Shown here piece by piece: positions 1 to 8,082 of a DNA stretch of 14,206 nucleotides (position 1 is its first letter; each line of letters opens with the position of its first letter). The position numbers were made by a program, and so were the translations under genes. The notes below the pieces were generated by a model that saw only the letters and a program-made list of their open reading frames with translations, was not told the origin of the DNA and made no database searches. The stretch comes from Candidatus Cloacimonadota bacterium (lineage in GTDB: Bacteria > Cloacimonadota > Cloacimonadia > Cloacimonadales > Cloacimonadaceae). The DNA lies in contig DAHVPA010000024.1 in assembly GCA_027318525.1 (NCBI GenBank), positions 1-14,206 on the forward strand, read 5' to 3'.

Positions 1-860
1 AATGCAGCGCTTTTACCAATGATACTGCTACTGCAATAGATATGCTTGAAAAAGCTATCAGAATTGATGTCGATTATTGTGATAAATGCTATAATGATAA
101 AGACTTTTTCTCCATTATAAAAGATATTGAATCCTTGTTTAGAAGGCTACTTAATGAGCAGTCGGATATGATTTCAAAATCCTTTCCTGCAAAAAAAGAA
201 AAAGCAACAGAGCTTTTTAAAATCATTAGCATGGATATTCCTGAAATAGCTGAATCCAATCTCAAATTACGACAAAAATGTTATAGTTTGGAGTCTCACA
301 TCTATCGTATAAATACATTGATAAAACGCAATAGTTATAGAGATTTATTAGAAGCAAATGACAAGATTGAGCAACTGCCATCTCCCATATCTGATATTTG
401 TATAGATGTTATTAGCGCTTTAAAAGGCAAAATAGAGTCTTTGGAAAATGACATAAGAACAATAGAACTTTCCAATAAAAATCTCCAATCAAAATGGATG
501 GAAAAAAAACAAGCATGGTATAAAAAACTGAATGAAAGACTTGATGATATAGAAGTGGGTTGGAAAGTATTTGGGTGGATTGGCGGTTTTCTATTAGGGT
601 TGACCACATGTACAATAAATTTTGTCAACACAGATGGTGTCGGGGATGAAGTTTCTAATAACTTTGGTATTTGGATAATCACTTGGGCTATATGTGGAGT
701 TATTGCTTTTTGGGGATATTTTATCCATAAGAAGTTTATTAAGAGAGTGTATCCGTATAGTGATGAACCAACTAATAGAGATTCCTCCCATGAAGACAAC
801 TTATTAAAAAAATACTCAAACGCCATTGCACAGATAACAATATTACATAACAGTAAATAG
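1..860 (+). CDS. TPR-like, coiled-coil protein with two membrane segments (5'-partial)
   Basis: The frame is open from base 3, before the first ATG at 42. The residues ahead of that ATG read smoothly into it (a stretch like AIDMLEKAIRID, typical of TPR helices), so the gene probably starts left of the window and the ATG at 42 is internal. Numbering from that ATG, residues 1-35 look like the last TPR-type helices. Residues 50-170 are charged and largely helical, with coiled-coil character at about 125-170. Residues 176-195 and 209-228 are two hydrophobic membrane segments with a short loop between them. A polar tail of about 40 residues ends at TAG. It has no signal peptide in view and no catalytic motif. 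A membrane-anchored scaffold or sensor is possible, but the function is unknown. Base composition is much more AT-rich than the protease genes to the right. It converges on the M14 gene and shares the terminator at 975-1008. Confidence 0.75.
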   Translation, partial: CSAFTNDTATAIDMLEKAIRIDVDYCDKCYNDKDFFSIIKDIESLFRRLLNEQSDMISKSFPAKKEKATELFKIISMDIPEIAESNLKLRQKCYSLESHIYRINTLIKRNSYRDLLEANDKIEQLPSPISDICIDVISALKGKIESLENDIRTIELSNKNLQSKWMEKKQAWYKKLNERLDDIEVGWKVFGWIGGFLLGLTTCTINFVNTDGVGDEVSNNFGIWIITWAICGVIAFWGYFIHKKFIKRVYPYSDEPTNRDSSHEDNLLKKYSNAIAQITILHNSK

Positions 861-916
861 TTCATCTAAAACTTTCTCATGCTATTAACACTATTTCAGT
901 AATGCAAGAAAAACAG

Positions 917-946
917 TCTGGATTCCTGCCTGCGCAGGAATGACGA
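917..946. repeat. 20-bp palindrome, REP/dRS3-like
   Basis: The arms ATTCCTGC (922-929) and GCAGGAAT (934-941) form a perfect 8-bp inverted repeat around a 4-base loop, CTGC. The flanks read TCTGG on the left and GACGA on the right. The 20-bp layout, with ATTCC and GGAAT ends, matches the short interspersed palindromes known as dRS3 in Neisseria and similar repeats scattered through many genomes. No T-tract follows, so it is not a terminator by itself. Only one copy occurs in this window, so calling it a dispersed repeat is inference. Confidence 0.6.
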
Positions 947-974
947 GTAAAGATGCTGGCTAATAAATCACAAA

Positions 975-1008
975 AAAGAAAAGCACGCACCCGGGGGTGC
1001 GTGTTTTT
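975..1008. terminator. Bidirectional rho-independent terminator
   Basis: The perfect 8-bp GC-rich stem CACGCACC (984-991) / GGTGCGTG (996-1003) has the loop CGGG. It is extended by A:T pairs between the A-rich run at 975-982 and the T-run at 1004-1008. Read on the minus strand, the stem is followed by TTTTCTTTTTT, so it terminates the protease cluster that ends at 1055. Read on the plus strand, it is followed by TTTTT and can stop the gene that ends at 860. Its position between two convergent genes fits. Confidence 0.9.
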
Positions 1009-1054
1009 CACGATTATACATCCTGTTCAGACAGGAAAAATCAGAGTTTGGAGC

Positions 1055-2950
1055 TTATCTGGCAGCAGCGGGGTAAGTCAGAGAGCAAGCTTGTGAAACC
1101 TTTATCCAATAGCCGCTGCCCGGCACCATTTGGGTCAAAGTATTGCTGCCACCGCCAGGGATGTAGCTTTGGGTGGCACTTTTCACTTCCTGCAGATAGG
1201 GAGCGATGGAGGCAAGGGCAGTTGCTGGTGCCAGAGCAGTTTCGGGAAAATAGCTGACCAGGTTCCAGCCGGGAACAAGGGCAAGCGGGCTCATGACAGG
1301 ATTGATGGGCTGCCCGGTAATGCTCAGGGTGCAGGGGGAACTCACTTTCACCCAATAGCCGTGGGACATTTGCACACTGCTCATGGTGTTAAACCAAGTT
1401 CCCACTTCCGGTGAATAGGTGCCAAAGGCATCTTTCACCTGTACCAGGTTAGCGCTGATACCGGCAAAAACATCCGCCACGGCAAGGCTGGGAGGATTGA
1501 CCCTCAGGCTGATTAGGTTCCAGCCGGCAGTCAGAGGTATGGTTTGTGTGTTATCACCCAATATGACATTGAGGGTGGTCTTCTGTCCGGAGGAAATCAC
1601 CACATTGTTGAAGGTGCGGGTGGGGAAACCGGCAGCACTGACCTGAACGGTATAGGAACCGGGGTTGAGCATCCTGATGTAGTCGCCGTTGGCAGGGTCG
1701 GTGGTAGCTTTGCTGTTGGCATCATCCAGTCCCACAATCGTGATGGTGGCGCTGAGGGGGTTGCCATAGGCGTCTGTAACGATGCCCTGCAAGCCGTATA
1801 AGGCATTTTCCAGATAGCCCAGCATGGCATTGTAGTTGTAATTCCAATAGGATGGAAGTGTGCCGGCAGTAACCAGTTTGGTGGTGGAAAGCTCGATGGT
1901 GTTTTCCTTGCACTGTTTGTAATAATTCATCCAATCCTGTCTGCCTCCGACCACAATATACCAGGCAAAGCCATTGGTCAAGCCGGGAATACTGCCGCTG
2001 TAAAGGTCATCCATATAAGTGGGTGCAACGGCATGCACAGCATTGACATAAGCGGTGCCGACATTGGCAAACCAGTTGTTTTCCACATGCAGGGTCGCCA
2101 TCCTATCCCAAGGGTAGTTAAAGACTTCCGCTCCGCCATGCAGGTTGGCGGATAGGACAAAATGATGCGCATTGGCAAGGTTCATCATATGGGTGGTCTC
2201 AATCTGGGTAACGGGATAAGGCAAGGGAGTTCCCTCCGGGTCAGGGAAATTGCGGTTGAGGTCTGTCCCATTGTAATTGTAACGCCGGGATGTGGATGTG
2301 CTGATGGTCGTGTCTGAAGTATAATAGGTGCCGTCAGGATTGGCATTGGGGTTAATCCAAATCTCCAGATTGTTGACCAGATTTTGGACTCTGGTATCTG
2401 TGGCGTAATTTGTCAGCAGATATTCAATCAAATCCAGCATCAGGATATAACCGACCGTTTCGTCACCGTGGATGGTTGCTGTATACATGACTTCCGGTTC
2501 TGCTTCATGGGTGCCGATGTTATCGGAGATTTTGGCAAAGAGGATTTTTTTACCGTTCACAGTGGTGCCTGCATCCACAATCTGGCAGAGGTTGGGATAA
2601 CTGGAGGCATAGGCATACATCTGTGCAACATAAGCGCTGTAGGTGGGATAGGCGTTGATGGGAAAAGTCCTGTCCCGACTGGTATACATCTCTACTGGTT
2701 CTGCGGAACCGGAGACGGGGATAATCTCCGCCTTGTAACCCAAAGCCCGGAAAACTGCCCATTCATCGTCATTGGCATAAGCCCAGACAGTATTGCCTTT
2801 GACATTATCAATGGAGATAATCCGGGTCAGAGTCTGCAGTTCAGACTTATCCTGAATCTTAAAGGTAAAATAATACTGGGTCCAGTTCTGCGGTAAGGCA
2901 TACAAAACAGCAACCATCAGGAATACAATGCAAATCAGGGCTTTTCTCAT
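1055..2950 (-). CDS. Secreted M14 zinc carboxypeptidase with regulatory-like domain and two C-terminal repeats
   Basis: This should remove C-terminal residues from peptides outside the cell. Residues 1-19 form a signal peptide (MRK, then a hydrophobic core). Residues 20-95 look like a short pro-region. The M14 domain spans about 98-385. The zinc ligands are H161 and E164 (HGDE) and H271 (in ANLHGG). The substrate-binding pair is N232-R233 (DLNRNF), Y331 lies in the motif WYxxxGGxQD, and the general base is E353 in TIELS. The TNG-WY-GGxQD-C-E order resembles the carboxypeptidase N/D/M group. Residues 387-467 are a carboxypeptidase regulatory-like (transthyretin-type) domain. Residues 468-631 are two 82-residue repeats of a kind I cannot name (see separate entry). 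All catalytic residues are present. The ATG overlaps the stop of the upstream stalk gene (ATGA) and has a strong GGAGGTG four bases before it, so the start is firm. It is the last gene of the cluster; the stop is TAA. Confidence 0.93.
   Translation of the reverse strand: MRKALICIVFLMVAVLYALPQNWTQYYFTFKIQDKSELQTLTRIISIDNVKGNTVWAYANDDEWAVFRALGYKAEIIPVSGSAEPVEMYTSRDRTFPINAYPTYSAYVAQMYAYASSYPNLCQIVDAGTTVNGKKILFAKISDNIGTHEAEPEVMYTATIHGDETVGYILMLDLIEYLLTNYATDTRVQNLVNNLEIWINPNANPDGTYYTSDTTISTSTSRRYNYNGTDLNRNFPDPEGTPLPYPVTQIETTHMMNLANAHHFVLSANLHGGAEVFNYPWDRMATLHVENNWFANVGTAYVNAVHAVAPTYMDDLYSGSIPGLTNGFAWYIVVGGRQDWMNYYKQCKENTIELSTTKLVTAGTLPSYWNYNYNAMLGYLENALYGLQGIVTDAYGNPLSATITIVGLDDANSKATTDPANGDYIRMLNPGSYTVQVSAAGFPTRTFNNVVISSGQKTTLNVILGDNTQTIPLTAGWNLISLRVNPPSLAVADVFAGISANLVQVKDAFGTYSPEVGTWFNTMSSVQMSHGYWVKVSSPCTLSITGQPINPVMSPLALVPGWNLVSYFPETALAPATALASIAPYLQEVKSATQSYIPGGGSNTLTQMVPGSGYWIKVSQACSLTYPAAAR
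1058..1549 (-). repeat. Two tandem 82-residue repeats ending the M14 protein
   Basis: These are protein residues 468-549 and 550-631. Both copies share GWNL(I/V)S near the start, a V-K/V-x-D type core, a Y-x-P turn, and the closing pattern GYW(V/I)KVSxxCxL, with single cysteines at C540 and C622 exactly 82 residues apart. The copies are clearly diverged, so this is an old duplication. The repeats sit at the extreme C-terminus of a secreted enzyme, which is a common place for cell-surface attachment modules. That role is inference. Confidence 0.75.
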
Positions 2951-2963
2951 TTGGCACCTCCCC
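2947..2963 (-). promoter_or_regulatory. Ribosome binding site and ATGA coupling for the M14 gene
   Basis: On the minus strand GGGGAGGTG (2963-2955) is followed by CCAA and then ATG (2950-2948). The stop of the stalk gene (TGA, 2949-2947) overlaps that ATG by two bases. The ribosome binding site lies in the last codons of the stalk gene, so ribosomes finishing the stalk can restart on the carboxypeptidase. Because this site is strong, the M14 gene could also be translated when the stalk is not. Confidence 0.85.
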
Positions 2964-5900
2964 TGGAATAGACACCGTCTGAGGCAATGACCTTGTAGAA
3001 ATAGGTGGGGTGAACTGAGGTATCAATGAATTCGGGTGCAGTGACAACAGCAATCTGGGAGAATCCATTATAAGGGTCTTCCGAAGCGTAAATCAGATAC
3101 TGATTGGCATTGGAAACCGCCTCCCAACTAAGCTTAATCCCCTGAGCCACCGGCTCAAACATAACCACCGGTGCATCCAGATGCGCAATCGAGGAAAACC
3201 TCAGATTATAAACGATTGGGGAGCCTAGTATCTCACCGAAAGTCAGATGCCTGGGATTTGCAGTCTGATAGATGACATCAGCGCTTGCATCATAAAGACG
3301 GAAGATGACGCTGTCCGTCTCGGAAGCAATATTCACCAGCAGAGTGGTATAAGCTATGCCTCCGTTGAAGACGATGCTTCCCACTCCACGGCATTCGCTG
3401 CCGACAAAGGCTGCAATCTGGTCATTCTGGTCAACCCAGTTTCCATCCAGTGCCACATCGGCATAGACAGTGGCAGAATTGAATGGATAGGTCACAGGTA
3501 TCCAGTTTGGCACCTGGGTCGGCAGGACAATTACGTTGGTGGAATCCAGAGCGGAATACTGTCCATCCGATACCATAAAGGTCACCATATTGCTGCCATA
3601 CCAGTTCTGGCTGGAACTGAGCGTAACCTGCAAATCCTGAACAATGACGTCAAGGCTGCGCATGGCAAACACGGAGATGGTCAGAGGGTCGTTGTCCTGG
3701 TCATAAACATAAGTAGAAAAATCCACTTGCAGAGACTCATTTTTATTAAAGGTGAAGGACTCTGGAAGATTGATGGCGGGAGCATGATTCACCTTATAAA
3801 CATTGAGGGTGCAAGCAATCGCCTGGCGCGGATTAACAGGGTCGTTGCTATTGACGTAGATATTGGTCGTGTAGGTGCCGGGAGTCATTCCCAAAGCGGA
3901 AAACTGGACGTTTACCTGGAAGCAGACGCTGTTTTGGACAGTGGCACTCATCGGACTGCAAGACAACCAGGCAGGGCTTCCCTCTATCTCCAGCGAATAG
4001 TTCAGGTCCTGACTGCCGTTGTTGCAGATGGTGAAAGGCTGAGTCTGGGATTCCGTGTCAGCAAGGGTTGCTTCCATGGCAGTAAGATTGAGCAGTGCTG
4101 TAGGCGGAACATATCCGGTGCCGGCAACAGAGACCTGATAAGTTGAAAGGTTGGCATCGTTGCAGGCAATGGTGATATATCCGTTATAGCTTTGCACAGC
4201 CTGGGGAGCAAAAGATACGTTATATTGCACGCTTTGCAGTCCTGTAAGGCTGAAATTGAGCACATTGCGGACACCTTCCCTGCCGGCAGTCGTGACTGTA
4301 TATCCCTCGGGAGTGGTGATGGTTCCCGTCAGCGGAATGGATGTCGTATTCTGCAGGGTAAAGCTGAGATTCGAGCTATTGCCCAGAATCACGTTTCCAT
4401 AACTCAGGCTGCTGGGAATAATGCTCAAAACAGGCTGAGGGGTATTGATAAGCTTGAGTTTGAGCTGGGGCACAGCCATTTTCAAAGTAAGGTTTGTGCC
4501 GGTAGTGGGTGGTGCAGCAGGATCAGGATTGGTGAATTTGCTGACAAAGACAAGACTGCGATTTGCTGCAGACGAGGAGCATAAAAACTCATCAGTATCA
4601 AGATGCCAGCCGGAGGTGTTTTCATCCACCGCAATGACCAGATTGTCCACATTGTTATAGGCAAACTGCGTGGTCAGGGGCAATTCCACCCATCCTTCAG
4701 CAGATGGAGTAGTAATGTTTCCGTTATAAACAAGAGTAAGTCCGGATAGCGGAATCCAGCTCGAGATGGAGGCAAACGAGCTTATGGAAGTATGACCCAT
4801 ATAAACCTTGACTGCATCAGTAAAGGAAGTGCCTCCCCCATAGTGCCAGTATATCTTCTCAATCGTCTTGCCTGACTGATTAAGCTGGCTCTGCAGATAA
4901 ATACTCTGCGAATAGGTATAGCCCTGATAGTTATCCATTGGCAAGCTCTGACCGGAAAGAGTATCGGAGACAACAGACAGTAAAAGGTTTGGCGTGACAG
5001 TTATAGTATTGGAAGCTGCCGATTCATAGTAGGGATTAATATAAATGGCTCGCACGTTGTATGTATAGCTAATGCCGTTCGTAACGGCTAAATCAGTAAT
5101 AGATAGTGCATAAGTATTCCTCAGGAATGTGCCATTTCTATACACCCTATATGAGGTAGGAGTCCCAACAGAAGGAGCGTTCCAGCTTAAAATGACTTTG
5201 TTGCTGTCTCCCAAACCATTCAGGTTTTGAGGCGGATATGCCATGGGAGATGCTGTGACTGTAGCAGAAGGAACTGATTGCCCTGCCGGGGCAGCATAGA
5301 CAGCAGTTACATAATATTCATAACTGGTGCCATTGGTCAATCCCGTATCCTGATATGCTGCATTAGTCACAAGCGAGGAGTTGATTTGGATTCCATTGCG
5401 GAATACATTATACCCGCTCAAAGTGCCAGTACTCCCGATCGGGGGAGTCCACGTAAGGTTTACAGTGGCATGGCTGATGTTGAAGCTCAACCCTGTGGGT
5501 GGATTGAAGACTGTAATGATGCCGCTGCCGCTTACCGGAAGCAGCACCGTGGCATTAGTGGTATCATTGCAGGTAATGGTAAGATTGCCGTTGTAGCTTT
5601 GTCCCGTGGTGGGGTTAAAACAGACTGAAAAAGACTGATTACTGCCCTGGGCAATACTGAAGGGGAGTTCGTTTCTGCTGTTTTTGCTGCGTGCTTCCTC
5701 CCGGGCAGTGCTTTTACGGGCAACTGCAACGGTATATCCTGCCGGGGTGGTGATATTGCCAATCAGGGTTGCATTACCTGTATTAGATATAGTAAATTGC
5801 TGATAGGTTTGGCTCTGGACGTTTTGCGTGCCAAAATCAAGTGAATCAGGTGCTATACCAATCTCAGGATTGACCCTATATGGTAAAAGCGCAAGCTTGA

Positions 5901-8043
5901 TATTGGGCCGATAGGTAGAGGTGGAGCCGTCTGTAAAGATGGAAGTTTCGTCCACCGTATCACTGCGCACATATCGGTAGCCATTGGTGACTGTAGTATA
6001 TTGAAGCGTCCCGGTGGAAGTATATGCAGAAAGCAAACCAAAGGCAGTATCCACCACCAGGTTATCGGTGCCGTTCCAGAGATAAGGCTGGCTGAGGGTA
6101 AGCATTTCAAATCCGCCTGCTACAGGCATATAGGATGCATTGGTATAAACAGTCGTCATCCCTGTTGCAGTCTGCCAGTTGGTGACATTGGCATCGGTGG
6201 TGTGTTTCATGCGGATGAGGAAACTGGGCAAAGCCAGGGAGGGAGCAGTGGAAATATAGAAGCCAACCTGGGTTATGTAGATTGGACCAAATACGCCGGC
6301 TGCATTTAATTCTGCAGCAGTATATATTGATTGTCCATGCAGGCTTTTATAATAGATGTTGATGGGTGATGCAGTAGTGGTGCCGGTTATCGCAGTTCCG
6401 GAACCAATGACAGCGGTGGTCGGGACATTGGCAGTGGGAGTTGCCTGAATGGAAGCCGAAGCTGCTGATTCACCGGCAGGACTGGAATAGACAGTGGAAA
6501 CACTGTAGGTATAGGTGACTTCATTGACGACATTGTTGTCCTGATAAGTGGTGCCGGTTACTGATGTTATCAGATTGCTGTTCCTATATATATTGTAACC
6601 GCTGATGTTGCGGAGTCCGGTCGCAGCAGTCCAGCTTAGATTGACAAATCCGTTGCCGGCTGTGGCAGTCAATCCCGTAGGTGCAGATAGGTTGGGAGTG
6701 GCTGATACGGTGCCGGTGGGGTCTGATTCGCCACCTGAATATACTGCTTTAAGGTAATAGCTATAAGAAGTGCCGTTGGAGACGGATGTATCGGAATATG
6801 TAAGCTCCGTAGCAGTAGCCAACAGAGCGCTGTTGCGGTAAACCTTATAACCTGTGGGAGTTCCTGAAGCCGGTGCTGACCAGGTCAGGATCACTTTTTG
6901 GTGACTGGGTATAGCTGCCAGATTTTGAGGTGGATTGTAAATACTGGGTGATGTGGAAGCAGGGAAAATGATATAATCTATCCAGGCGCAGTCTGAACCT
7001 CCATCGACAGAACTATCCTTATAATATTCCCATTTCAGGGTTCTGGTTCCGGCAGCAAGAGTATAAGTTGCCTGTGTCCAGGCTGTTTCTCCTGACCAGC
7101 CGGAGCCGTTTTGCTGCACTCCGTCCACATAGAATTTCAGGTAATCATATCCGCTTTCAGAGCTGACCTTATACCAGAACGAGATACTTCCTTCGGAAGA
7201 AAGCACCCGCACTGTCTGCAGAGAACTGGTCTGGCTGGAAGTGATGGTTCCGCTTTTGGCAGAATATGTGCCTGAATAGGATGTGGAGTTATCTATCGTC
7301 CAGTTGGCAGTGCCTCCCATGGTCCAGGGAAAAGCATTGAAATTGCCTGTGGCAAAGTCTTCCAGGATGATGCCGACCGTTACTGCCTCGTTTTTCTGGG
7401 CAGAATAAGCTCCGGCATTAGCGCTGAAGCTAAGATTTGCCAAAGCTCCCACTTCCATGCTGGAAGCTGCATATAAACTAAAGGTAAGAGTTGCATTGCC
7501 TGCAGCAGCCAGAGCAGCGAAGGCGGAGCTATTGCCGGTAATGGTGATACCTATTGTGGAGCAGGTCAGGATGCCTGTTCCTGCCGGGGAAGCTGCACCA
7601 CCGGTATTGTTCAAAGGAATTGTGATTGTCACAGATTCACCCGGGTCAAGCCTGCCGTTGTTGTTGCCGGCTGGGTCACTGATGGTGATATTACCAAAAT
7701 TCAAGGCAGGAGCATTGATTGTCTTGCTGAAGTTATATGTCCAGGTCTCAGCTCCGCTTACCATGGTAATCGTAAAGCTGGCGGATGTCCCATTGGCAAT
7801 ATTGTTTGCCATGGCAATTGCGTAAGCCGAATTGCGTGTCACAGAAGCCCCTGCGGCCAGGGAAGTAATGCTTTCAGTGTTGTCGGTTACACTGATACCG
7901 GGTGTGGAACAGGTCAGAGTAGCGGTTACATTGGAAGCTGCCGCAGAACCGACATTCTGGAAGGTTACGTTGAAGCTGCCGTTTTCGTTGTATTCCGGGA
8001 CACTGTTATTGGCATCTGCATAAACTGCCGATGAGACAGCCAC
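2947..8043 (-). CDS. Giant multidomain stalk, C-terminal part of an interrupted C25 protease
   Basis: This is the continuation of the gingipain-like gene at 8083-10158. The frame is open back to the TGA at 8083-8085, and the 13 codons before the GTG at 8043 read INTISIVPNSGPY, a natural join. It has no signal peptide, so alone it would stay in the cytoplasm. Domains by residue from the GTG: 1-117 and 118-225, two CARDB/NEW-like beta repeats (NNGxxxxGES type); 226-362, a choice-of-anchor J/MAM-like lectin fold; 369-540, two FN3; 550-722, an unnamed beta module; 725-842, ASH/choice-of-anchor D; 845-1018, two FN3; 1020-1200, a second copy of the beta module; 1203-1311, ASH; 1316-1418, BACON-like; 1420-1507, cadherin-like; 1512-1615, an unnamed domain with AFVGSECRG; 1622-1698, FN3. 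I see no type IX sorting domain at the end. The GTG has only a weak AGGA upstream, so restart there is possible but unconvincing. Confidence 0.85.
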   Translation of the reverse strand: MAVSSAVYADANNSVPEYNENGSFNVTFQNVGSAAASNVTATLTCSTPGISVTDNTESITSLAAGASVTRNSAYAIAMANNIANGTSASFTITMVSGAETWTYNFSKTINAPALNFGNITISDPAGNNNGRLDPGESVTITIPLNNTGGAASPAGTGILTCSTIGITITGNSSAFAALAAAGNATLTFSLYAASSMEVGALANLSFSANAGAYSAQKNEAVTVGIILEDFATGNFNAFPWTMGGTANWTIDNSTSYSGTYSAKSGTITSSQTSSLQTVRVLSSEGSISFWYKVSSESGYDYLKFYVDGVQQNGSGWSGETAWTQATYTLAAGTRTLKWEYYKDSSVDGGSDCAWIDYIIFPASTSPSIYNPPQNLAAIPSHQKVILTWSAPASGTPTGYKVYRNSALLATATELTYSDTSVSNGTSYSYYLKAVYSGGESDPTGTVSATPNLSAPTGLTATAGNGFVNLSWTAATGLRNISGYNIYRNSNLITSVTGTTYQDNNVVNEVTYTYSVSTVYSSPAGESAASASIQATPTANVPTTAVIGSGTAITGTTTASPINIYYKSLHGQSIYTAAELNAAGVFGPIYITQVGFYISTAPSLALPSFLIRMKHTTDANVTNWQTATGMTTVYTNASYMPVAGGFEMLTLSQPYLWNGTDNLVVDTAFGLLSAYTSTGTLQYTTVTNGYRYVRSDTVDETSIFTDGSTSTYRPNIKLALLPYRVNPEIGIAPDSLDFGTQNVQSQTYQQFTISNTGNATLIGNITTPAGYTVAVARKSTAREEARSKNSRNELPFSIAQGSNQSFSVCFNPTTGQSYNGNLTITCNDTTNATVLLPVSGSGIITVFNPPTGLSFNISHATVNLTWTPPIGSTGTLSGYNVFRNGIQINSSLVTNAAYQDTGLTNGTSYEYYVTAVYAAPAGQSVPSATVTASPMAYPPQNLNGLGDSNKVILSWNAPSVGTPTSYRVYRNGTFLRNTYALSITDLAVTNGISYTYNVRAIYINPYYESAASNTITVTPNLLLSVVSDTLSGQSLPMDNYQGYTYSQSIYLQSQLNQSGKTIEKIYWHYGGGTSFTDAVKVYMGHTSISSFASISSWIPLSGLTLVYNGNITTPSAEGWVELPLTTQFAYNNVDNLVIAVDENTSGWHLDTDEFLCSSSAANRSLVFVSKFTNPDPAAPPTTGTNLTLKMAVPQLKLKLINTPQPVLSIIPSSLSYGNVILGNSSNLSFTLQNTTSIPLTGTITTPEGYTVTTAGREGVRNVLNFSLTGLQSVQYNVSFAPQAVQSYNGYITIACNDANLSTYQVSVAGTGYVPPTALLNLTAMEATLADTESQTQPFTICNNGSQDLNYSLEIEGSPAWLSCSPMSATVQNSVCFQVNVQFSALGMTPGTYTTNIYVNSNDPVNPRQAIACTLNVYKVNHAPAINLPESFTFNKNESLQVDFSTYVYDQDNDPLTISVFAMRSLDVIVQDLQVTLSSSQNWYGSNMVTFMVSDGQYSALDSTNVIVLPTQVPNWIPVTYPFNSATVYADVALDGNWVDQNDQIAAFVGSECRGVGSIVFNGGIAYTTLLVNIASETDSVIFRLYDASADVIYQTANPRHLTFGEILGSPIVYNLRFSSIAHLDAPVVMFEPVAQGIKLSWEAVSNANQYLIYASEDPYNGFSQIAVVTAPEFIDTSVHPTYFYKVIASDGVYSRGGAK
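4111..6939 (-). repeat. Tandem duplication of an FN3-FN3-beta module-ASH block
   Basis: Stalk residues 369-842 and 845-1311 have the same four-domain order and nearly the same length (474 and 467 residues). The beta modules share landmarks in order: QSIY, an LN..G turn, hT in M(K/G)HT, a TxVY strand, DNLV, and a closing PxxKL(A/K)L. The ASH copies share DFG/SYG, TxTTPxGYTV and QSYNG. The copies are too diverged for a recent event. It is a protein-level repeat seen by reading the translations. Confidence 0.75.
4444..4980 (-). repeat. Beta module shared with the M6 protease (stalk copy)
   Basis: Stalk residues 1022-1200 match M6-protein residues 503-682 over their full length. Both contain GYTYSQSIYLQ, a GHTS(I/L)SSFAS stretch, LVIAVDENTSG, NPDPAAPPT and a closing P.LKL strand. 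Identity is visible in the DNA as well: the stretch around 4519-4540 and that around 12166-12185 both read through GGATCAGGATTGGT. This copy is closer to the M6 copy than to the other stalk copy at 5878-6396. Confidence 0.85.
7369..8043 (-). repeat. Two tandem CARDB/NEW-like beta repeats in the stalk
   Basis: Stalk residues 1-117 and 118-225 are related units of about 110 residues. Each opens with an acidic, Asn-rich D-x-N-N-x turn (ADANNSVPE, then PAGNNNGRLDPGES), followed by an NxGxA(A/S) strand, a LTCSTxGIxIT strand, an A-L-A-A-G turn and a closing alternating strand. The N-rich opening turns look like calcium-binding loops, but that is inference. Confidence 0.65.
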
Positions 8044-8082
8044 GTAGGGTCCTGAATTGGGAACGATGCTGATTGTGTTGAT

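Noticed and set aside
335..865. A 176-codon minus-strand open frame opposite the left-hand gene
   Set aside because: It overlaps a convincing coiled-coil/membrane protein almost entirely and looks like its antisense shadow.
2384..2896. A 170-codon plus-strand open frame opposite the M14 gene
   Set aside because: The minus strand here encodes the zinc-binding HGDE region and pro-region; the plus-strand product resembles nothing.
3247..4146. A long open frame (299 codons) on the plus strand inside the stalk gene
   Set aside because: It lies wholly antisense to clear FN3/ASH/beta-domain coding sequence, has no domain logic and no good ribosome binding site. It is a by-product of codon bias in the real gene.
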